Below are positions 56,544 through 64,000 of a stretch of 64,000 bases of DNA, piece after piece. Below the pieces are notes generated by a model that did no database searches, was not told the DNA's origin, and saw only the letters and a program-made list of their open reading frames with translations. Numbering within the stretch: the stretch's first letter is position 1; each line of letters begins with the position of its first letter. Position numbers and translations under genes: made by a program. The stretch is from Helicoverpa zea (taxonomy: Eukaryota > Arthropoda > Insecta > Lepidoptera > Noctuidae), in NCBI RefSeq assembly GCF_022581195.2, contig NC_061456.1, positions 2,110,501 through 2,174,500 on the forward strand, given 5' to 3'.

Positions 56544-59364
56544 GCTAAACTTTTTAGACTGTAAACAAAGTCTAGATACCTATTCTAAAGCCACAAAAAA
56601 TGAACAAAAATCACGTGAAACGGCATACCGACTGCAAGTATTCCCCAAATCGATATGAAATACGATAACAAAGTTCACAGACCCCAGCTGCAGATGTAAC
56701 CCAAGACTAGTCACGAACCACAATGCTATAGTTTCCTATACTTTGACACGCGATACTTTGGCTGCCAACATGTTTTTGTCTTAGATTGTCTGCGCGAATT
56801 TTAAATCGGTAGATCGGTAGCTTGTTTTTTGTTTGATTTCATTTTAAAAGACAATATAAAATGTCTGCAAAAAGATTTCAGTGGAACTCTTTAGGTTTTA
56901 AAAAAGGAACTGAAAATTCCCGCCATTTTATTTCGAATTTAGAATCAAATTGTCTATAACGAAACAAAAGCTTGGTAATAGAGAGCGTTGCCCTTAATTT
57001 TAAATTAAATATCAGACAATCAGTTTAACAAAACCAAAAAGTTTTCGCTTTTCAAACAAACTTGCGTTCAAACTTTTGCATAGACAACAAATACAACACT
57101 GATAGAAAACTTTCCCCATTATACCGTGTCCATAATAATTAACGGCCGATCCCAGTATAATATCCGTTGTTCTATCTATCTATCTGTTGCTTCCTAGAGA
57201 TAGGAATTTTATAATACTTGTATGGAACTCATGTCAAACTGCTATCTGTGGTAACTAAATCAAGAGATAGATTATTGGGACGGAAGACCAAGTTGCGTTT
57301 CGTTCGCTGATTGCTTTAGATATCGTGGAACTTGGAAACTTGGACAGTTTAAACGCATTCAACATTTATTGCTAATAGCTACCATTTATACTGGCGGTGA
57401 TTAATTTATCTAACTTGTGTTCGGGAAACTAGTGAAATGTGGTAATGTAGAAGTTTGGTAGAAAATGCTTTTTGAAATTGGAACATTGGATATGGGTGGA
57501 TTTTTTACTAGTTTACGATGATGATTTATTTAAAGGTATTTCTCATAATTATGAAGCAATTGAGTATAGTATAGAGCTGCTTAGTAATCCATGTTTCTGG
57601 TGCGAATAACGTGAAAAAATTTTTGAGTTAAAGTTGGCTTTTTTTCCGTGGTTACTAGTAATTTATTCTTACTTAGAAGTTACTTTCAGCGCAGTTCATA
57701 TAACAATTGGGTTACTTTGTAGATTTTTGTAAAATTCCCTGATAGCTTTCGCTCAATCTCAAAAATCACGAAACTAAGCAATAAATCAAATACCTAATCA
57801 CAAATTGTAGAGTGTAAAACCGTTGTATGATAGCAGGGTGCATGTTGCGTGCATTAGTCAAATCTCATTGTTACAATGTCACATGCAAACTCAAGGACGA
57901 ATCGTTTGATTACAAACATGCGATCTTTACACTTTTACTGCATCGTAAAACCATAGATTAGGTATCGATATAGTATAGATACTTACTAATAAAAATATAG
58001 GGGCCAACAACACCTTATTGAGTACGAAATAGTGTACCTAAACACAGGTATATGAGTATTGTGTATCTACTTACTTATAAAAAAAGTATAATTAACTTTT
58101 TATGTTCATTGTTTTATACGGAAAACGGATATAGCATAAATGCATAATAAAATGTAATCGGCTCGCAAATTAATATGTTATTGAATGAGCACTGAATTAA
58201 AATTATTTGGATGAACTGAAAACGCATACCAAAAAATATTTTTTTTTTGCATTTAACATTTAAATTGTTTTTCTAAATGCCTGATAGATTTAAAAGTTAC
58301 TAAGATAAAAGCTACAATATTATTTCAAAATATAAATAAAAGACTTAGAAAATATTCAAGATAGCTTCGGCGCACGCTAAAATTCTAGCTCGCTATACAA
58401 TTAACTGATTGGAGGATCAATAAAATTTTATGTGCAAATAAAATAGGATTCGTAATAACTAAAGTAACAAACTGAAAGAGAATAACAAACAAAATATTTT
58501 TTATGCAAACTAGAAAAAATATTTTTACCCTTGACCCCGCTGTGACCTGGTATTTATTTACATACTTACGCTTAAGGCTATTAAAGTAGTAAAATATAGT
58601 AATTATAGTGTATCAGTCTTCCCATATAAAGATATTCAATTAAAATATGACGATTAATCGCCATTGATCTAGCTAATACTGGCTGTTTTTGTTCATGTGT
58701 CAGAAACATACAGGTTTATTCGTTCGAAAACGGAAACTCAACCAAAAAAAGAAAAAATAAAATACTGCCAACTTTTCGAACTGCAGTTTCAAAAATTTCC
58801 CGCCATAAAACGTGAACATGACGATGTTGACATTTGAAAGTGTCACTTCCTTGTCACGGCAACCTTGTCCCGTTTTGCAAGGACAGTCCTACCGCCATAA
58901 CATCGTGTGGTTCCCCTACACCATTGTGATCGCATGATAATGTCCCCCGAGAATATATTAGAACATCGGAATAGATCGATCGGCTGATACAATGGTGTAT
59001 TTGCATGATCTTGTCAACAAATGCACTAAATGTAGGAAGTCAGGGTTATTGTTTGCTATGCGGTATACAATGGATAGAATGTGTTAAAGATGCTGATATT
59101 TTCTGTAACTTAGCAGCTTCAATATCTTCGAAAAGCCAACCAAATTAAATAAAACAACAAGAAACTACTATAATAAAAAATTATCGCTCCTTTTAAAACT
59201 ACCGAAAAGAGCCGCATCCGCGCCCTTGCCCTGTAACTATTCAACTTTATATTTGCTATTCGAAAACATTGGTCAACCTTCTCCTATCCCATATTATACA
59301 CCATTTACAAACATCATCAACCAGAGAATTTTCAAATCTAATCTCTCCATTCCTTGTTTCCCAG
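56544..59364. other. Lmpt intron before the LIM4 exon, nothing recognised
   Basis: AT-rich with short simple repeats (tatctatc near 57175). No coding or structured element was supported. Confidence 0.5.
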
Positions 59365-59534
59365 GAACCAAGAAGATGGAGTACAAGACGAGGCAGTGGC
59401 ACGAGAAGTGCTTCTGCTGCGTGGTCTGCAAGAACCCCATTGGCACCAGGAGCTTCATTCCCAGGGAGCAGGAGATCTACTGCGCCGGCTGCTACGAAGA
59501 CAAGTTCGCTACTCGCTGCGTTAAGTGCAACAAG
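59365..59534 (+). CDS. Lmpt: Limpet LIM4 exon
   Basis: The acceptor is ccttgtttcccag and the donor AACAAG|gtgagg; 170 nt, phase 1 in, phase 0 out. It encodes TKKMEYKTRQWHEKCFCCVV, CKNPIGTRSFIPREQEIYCA and GCYEDKFATRCVKCNK. It provides the distal LIM4 ligands and the CVKC first pair of LIM5. It accepts both the exon at 37446 and the alternative first exon ending at 47293 without a frame change. Confidence 0.95.
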
Positions 59535-60688
59535 GTGAGGAAATAAACTTGTTAACTGGGGATCAATATCCTATCTGTCTGCTGGTTTGCTGACTAGAGA
59601 TAGGATCTTGACATTGGCATTGGTGGATTGGAATTTGAAATCACTTGTATGAGACAAGTGATTTCAAATTCCAATCCACCGATGGAGATTTCTTGGATGG
59701 AAATGGAGGGGGAGGGTTAACTAGAGGATGTCGGGTCATGTAAAATCTGGCGAAAGTTGGTAAACAATTTTTCAGCGCTTTTGCTTAAATAGGCCACAGA
59801 TTCATCATCATTTAGTTTGGTTTAGTGAGATTTTTAGATGACTTCCAAAAATGTTTGATTTGTAGCTTCAAACACTTATCTTAATGATGACCTAATTTCA
59901 TCTCATATATTTGATTCTATTGGAATCAGATTAGCCTCCAGTCTCCTTTTACCTAATAGAGTTCTATTGAACTACACACGATCTTTCCGAACTCTTGCAG
60001 TCTATTAATTGCTTCCTCATATTCCGAATTATTGGTACACTTTGTTCATTAGTCTAATCCAGCCTCATTAAAAAATGGGGGTACTAGGTTAACAAGCCGA
60101 CTGTTATGCAGGTACCGTAAATAAATCTTATACAATTTGTACCCACATCTCACCCACGAGATCGTTCAATGAGTAGTTTATCATCACCACAGATGTTGTT
60201 TATTGCGATTTTATAGCTTTAGAACGCAGTCACCTGTTTTAAGGTCAGATGAAAGATAATAGGAAGTAAATAGAGGTTATTAATGGAACGGTTGAACGAT
60301 AAATGAAGAAGTTGACTTGACACCTAGTCACCTGCCTCATGCGACTTCATTGATATGCTTAGTTTGTTGCATATCCGCTTATTTTACTGAATGAATTGCA
60401 TCACGTACATGTCTGTGAATTATATACAGATGGGAATCATCTATTGCGGAAAAATTACAGTTTCACGAAGACTAAATTGTTAGTGACGCAACAGGAGGTT
60501 TAAATCTACTTCTGCTCGATGGTCCCTTTAGTTCCTCAGTCAGTCACAGGGTTTGTAGACTTCAATGATTCTCTCCTTGGACTGAGTGCATTACTTTACA
60601 ACTACTCTAATGCAGCTGGCATTGGAGTTTGTAGGAATCCCTTAGGTACCTACTCTACCCTACTTCAAAGTCTTCCCTCTACTTCCAG
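59535..60688. other. Lmpt intron with a perfect hairpin near its start
   Basis: 1.15 kb; apart from the 59-bp hairpin (59622-59680) no feature was recognised. Confidence 0.5.
59622..59680 (+). repeat. Perfect 27-bp stem, 5-nt loop inverted repeat
   Basis: Bases 59622-59648 (GGTGGATTGG, AATTTGAAATCACTTGT) are exactly complementary to 59654-59680, with ATGAG between. In the Lmpt pre-mRNA it would form a 27-bp hairpin 88 nt after the LIM4 exon donor. It could be a small MITE, a pre-miRNA-like hairpin or a splicing-related structure; length and perfection favour a recent origin. Confidence 0.85.
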
Positions 60689-60875
60689 ATCATCACGCAA
60701 GGCGGCGTGACCTACAAGAACGAGCCGTGGCACCGCGAGTGCTTCACGTGCACCAACTGCAACACCTCGCTGGCTGGCCAGCGGTTCACTTCCCGCGACG
60801 AGAAACCCTACTGCGCTGACTGCTTCGGAGAACTCTTCGCTAAGCGCTGCACGTCTTGCACCAAGCCTATTACTG
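60689..60875 (+). CDS. Lmpt: Limpet LIM5 exon
   Basis: The acceptor is ctacttccag and the donor ATTACTG|gtcagt; 187 nt, phase 0 in, phase 1 out. It encodes IITQGGVTYKNEPWHRECFT, CTNCNTSLAGQRFTSRDEKP and YCADCFGELFAKRCTSCTKP. It completes LIM5 and opens LIM6 with CTSC. All zinc ligands are present. Confidence 0.95.
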
Positions 60876-61271
60876 GTCAGTATTTGTTCAGCAAATTAAT
60901 CAGAACCTTTTGAGCAATGGGAAAAAACATGGTGGGCGCCATAACGCGCACATTTTTCTGAGAGGGAAGTGACGGAACAAATAGGTTTGGAATCAGAATT
61001 TTTGGGGTCATTTGGACAATTCGCCGAAGTTTCTTTGGTTCACCAAACTCACTTGTATCAACAGTGGATATTGTGAATTGATTACAATACCACAAGTAGA
61101 TGAATGATGTTCCCAAACAGTTAGTCACAGGGTAATGTACCGTAATTCTACATTGTCTTCTGCATATGGTCATGTTATCAAACCCGAAATAAAAGCAATC
61201 AAATTATCATAATATTGAATTGATTTATATTCAACAAGTGATGAATAACAAATGTTGTATTGTTATTGCAG

Positions 61272-61429
61272 GTATCGGCGGCACCCGCTTCATCTCGTTC
61301 GAGGACCGCCACTGGCACAACGATTGCTTCATCTGCGCGCAGTGCAAGACCTCCCTGGTCGGCAAGGGCTTCATCACCGACGGCCCCGACATAATCTGCC
61401 CCGAGTGCGCCAAGCAAAAGCTCATGTAA
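61272..61429 (+). CDS. Lmpt: Limpet C-terminal exon, LIM6
   Basis: The acceptor is attgttattgcag (AG at 61270-61271). It encodes IGGTRFISFEDRHWHNDCFI, CAQCKTSLVGKGFITDGPDI and ICPECAKQKLM, then TAA at 61427-61429. The last LIM domain is complete, with the C-terminal Cys pair CPEC. The ending AKQKLM is the one I know from insect limpet, supporting a genuine C-terminus. All isoforms share this exon. Confidence 0.96.
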
Positions 61430-62780
61430 ATACGAACTCACGCACAGCTCCCTAACGCTTCCCCTCCTGGCAACACCGTAACACTATCGATAAGCTTACC
61501 ATCGAGTGAATCCGCCAATCGATTTAGGAATCGATTCTCGTTACATCAAATGTGACTAATGTATTTTTGTGTGCTTATAGCGAAAAAACCATTCTACCGG
61601 TAGTCGCTAACGCCAGAGACTGGGTCGCGTCTAAAAAGCAGGATACTTCCAGCGATGTGCTTTTCGACCTCATTGACAACGTAAACTTTCACAAGGTCAA
61701 TGTCAAACCTTAGACGTTACTTAGACAACTTGTTGACGATATTTTTATACAAAAATTAATAACGAAAATCACAAAAAAATGTGAATGCACAAATTGTGTT
61801 ATCAAGTATTTAATTTCGCTTTTTGAAATCTTTTATTTATATATATTGACTGTTTAGTTCTGACTAATTCAACCCTGTATCTATCGTTATGTTGGTATGT
61901 ATTACGTGCTAATTGCCATATTATTTCGCTTTGGCTGTTGTATTAGTCTTTAGATTTATAATTGTCAATTTACCTAGTGCGATTCACACGATGCCTTAAT
62001 AACATATCTAAGTCAATTTCGAGGGTATATTATTTCTTGTTGTAAAGCCACCTTATTTATAAATTTTGTGATCTAAGTCTTGCCTTTCTTTGTAAACGCT
62101 AAAGGACAATCTACTGTGTTCAAGGTTTATAACTAAAGAGGTCCTACAACGCTAGTCTGGTGTCGCCAGATATATAATTTCTTTTTATTAATAGACACCC
62201 TACTGGGTGGTAATAAGTGCTTGTCATGTAACATAGTATATAAGAAATTTATTGAAAGAGTAATGTACGTGTTATATTTTAAGTATTTATTTATACGGGA
62301 GTACGCACTTATTATCTGTGGGGACGCCGATGGTGTTGCCGTCACATTAAAAAAGAATGAGATTTTAGATGTAGTGTTGCCATTTACGCCATCGGTAGGT
62401 CGCTACCTAACACTATTGTTAAGTGACATCTAGTTTTACTAATAAAAAATAATAATATAAAAATATTTTTGTTCTCGAATAAGAATCAGTCGTAATTGAA
62501 TGTTATCGATATTTTTACATGATGGTAAATATTTAGCGTTTAGTGGTTAAGTGGGTAACAGCTGTGTTTACATCGCGTCAGCGCCGACCATGCAATGATT
62601 GGGGAACACTTTATAAACGTTACTTGTTAAGGATTAAATTATTCAAATGTTGAATTATTAATTTATAATAATGTGTACACTTAAAAACGACCGCTTAGCT
62701 GTGTGATCTGATCTAATTAAATATTTCTATCTATCTATAGAATGTAAACTATGAAACGGAAATAAACGATTTAAAAGTAG
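61430..62780 (+). other. Lmpt: Limpet 3'UTR and probable poly(A) site
   Basis: AT-rich sequence follows the stop. Candidate AATAAA signals lie at about 62440 and at about 62760 (cggaAATAAACG); the second is followed by a GT/T-rich stretch (tagttttattgttgtttatttgtgttg), as expected downstream of cleavage. The UTR would be about 1.0 or 1.35 kb. No microRNA-site claim is made. Confidence 0.6.
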
Positions 62781-62999
62781 TTTTATTGTTGTTTATTTGT
62801 GTTGTCCTGTCATTTTACCCGATTATCTATTAATATCCCGATATACGTTAAACGAGAGAAACAGGATTTAAAGTCTAGGCATAGGTTAGTATTCCAAAAA
62901 TATTGTTTGAAGGACTCGGAAGAATTCGTTGGACAGTAATATTTATTAACATATCTACATATTTAATGGTTGGCATGTAATTCCATAACTACGGAACGC

Positions 63000-63620
63000 A
63001 GCTAGTGAACAAATCAGATTTTTTATGTGGTTTGGAAAATAAACGCAAATGGTGGTCAAATGCAGTAATGTGCAGTATTTATTCTGCTGCCTACGCCGTC
63101 AGAAAAGTAAGACAATTCACTGACGTAGACACAGCTCGACTAGTCTATTTTAGTTACTATCATAGCGTTATGTCCTATGGTATTCTACTGTGGGGCAAAA
63201 CTGCAGATATCGAAAACATTTTCGTACTACAGAAACGAGCTGTTCGTGCAATATATCAGTTAGGTAGCAAGCATTCCTTAAGGGAGCTTTTCGAAGAAAT
63301 AGGTATCCTTACTGTGGCATCGCAATTCATCCTTGCTAAGATGCTATATATTAATATTCATCTCTACACTAAGAAAAGTGATGTCCACAGTATCAACACT
63401 AGGAACAAGCATAAACTGTGCATACCCATTCACAGGCTTCACAAGGTGCATGGAACATTTAAGGGGCTAGGTATACGATTTTATAATGAACTTCCTCAGT
63501 CGTTATTAGAATTGCCATTTGATAAATTTAAAGTCCAAGTCAAATCTATTCTGTCCAAGAAAGCCTACTATACTGTTAATGATTACATAGACGATAAGAG
63601 TAGTTGGTTCTCATGTTAAA
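63000..63620 (+). mobile_element. 5'-truncated LINE, C-terminal part of reverse transcriptase ORF
   Basis: An open frame to TAA at 63617-63619 encodes about 204 residues: SAAYAVRKVRQFTDVDTARL then SVMSYGILLWGKTADIENIF, VLQKRAVRAIYQLG and RFYNELPQSLLELPFDKFKV. This is the post-polymerase region of CR1/Jockey-type LINE ORF2 proteins, the same part as residues 780-960 of the LINE at 18743, but clearly a different family. The polymerase motifs are absent. The 5' junction is near 63000. The 3'UTR probably extends past 63620, but its end was not identified. Confidence 0.85.
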
Positions 63621-64000
63621 CACCGGACAGCTTTAAGAGTTATCATTGATAGTTCATGTGATTTATTTTATACGTGACATTTTTCATTTTGTATGTATAC
63701 TGACAGATTACCACCATCGTACTGTTTTCACGATGCGTTGTTTTGCAATTTTGTAAATGGTTTACTAGCGACTGTGAATCTATTAGTATTAACTGTTTTC
63801 TTGTTATGTAGTTGCAAGTCGTCATGCTCCCTTAGACGGTATTGCTTGCGGTAGCGTCGGTGGTCGGGTTGCCTCCCTCCCTCAAAAATGTACGAGGGGG
63901 GCGATGGCTGATCCTCGCGTTATGCTCATGAACGGGTGCTGCTCGTGGTACCAGGTCGTCTTGCTGACTACATATTTGTTAACCCGTAATATAGTGTGTA
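63621..64000. other. Possible LINE 3'UTR, then unassigned GC-richer DNA
   Basis: The first 200 bp are AT-rich and could be the 3'UTR of the truncated LINE. From about 63826 the sequence becomes GC-richer (cggtagcgtcggtggtcggg, cgaggggggcgatgg) with no recognisable product; it may be part of another repeat cut off by the window edge. Confidence 0.4.

Noticed and set aside
60519..60710. Possible further alternative start before LIM5
   Set aside because: The frame (ending SRSSRKAA) differs from the LIM5 coding frame and there is no promoter-like composition.

Overview
This window looks like nuclear DNA from a moth or butterfly (Lepidoptera). It is AT-rich, with long introns and GT-AG exons. It is littered with repeats typical of Lepidoptera: RTE-type LINE tails ending in (GAT)n, a complete LINE with two ORFs, tRNA-derived SINEs, PIF/Harbinger elements with TAA/TTA target duplications, and elements bordered by TTAACCGACTTCC. 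No viral or bacterial gene cluster was seen.

The backbone is one plus-strand gene, the insect limpet gene (Lmpt, a PET/LIM protein, homologue of vertebrate FHL proteins). It runs from before base 93 to a stop at 61429, with a 3'UTR to about 62780. Nine coding exons of the long form lie at 93-240, 1962-2178, 2269-2372, 2513-2656, 34252-34452, 37272-37446, 59365-59534, 60689-60875 and 61272-61429. They encode most of the PET domain and six LIM domains (500 residues inside the window). All phases join. Two alternative first exons are inferred: 33552-33703 (start of a 343-residue form) and 47074-47293 (start of a 244-residue form). Every LIM intron falls just after the first Cys-x2-Cys pair of the next LIM domain, so each internal start gives a protein beginning with half a LIM domain. 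The 33.5 kb start thus gives half a LIM plus four, the vertebrate FHL layout. The long and 33.5 kb forms must use two different splice acceptors 11 bases apart (34251 and 34262) to stay in frame.

Inside the 31.6 kb intron between LIM1 and LIM2 lie two coding-looking exons (14722-15401 and 15602-16049) of an unrecognised protein. It has a Ser/Arg-rich stretch and an acidic tail, and its 5' part could not be located. Its first exon is in phase with the Lmpt LIM1 exon, so it could be either a nested gene or an alternative Lmpt 3' end.

Mobile DNA fills much of the rest:
- a TIR-bounded element with a THAP exon (601-1573);
- an apparently intact LINE, about 16840-21983, with ORF1 17485-18786 and ORF2 18743-21643;
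- PIF/Harbinger elements at 23262-25099 and 31130-32253 and a MITE at 56135-56540;
- a MITE with perfect 63-bp arms (36465-36701);
- SINEs at 28314-28689, 40729-41110 and 49378-49735, and SINE fragments;
- a structured element at 44007-44976 with an internal 94-bp palindrome;
- a 122-bp tandem array (41879-42424);
- a 5'-truncated LINE after the Lmpt 3'UTR (about 63000-63620).

The remaining intronic stretches showed no supported genes.
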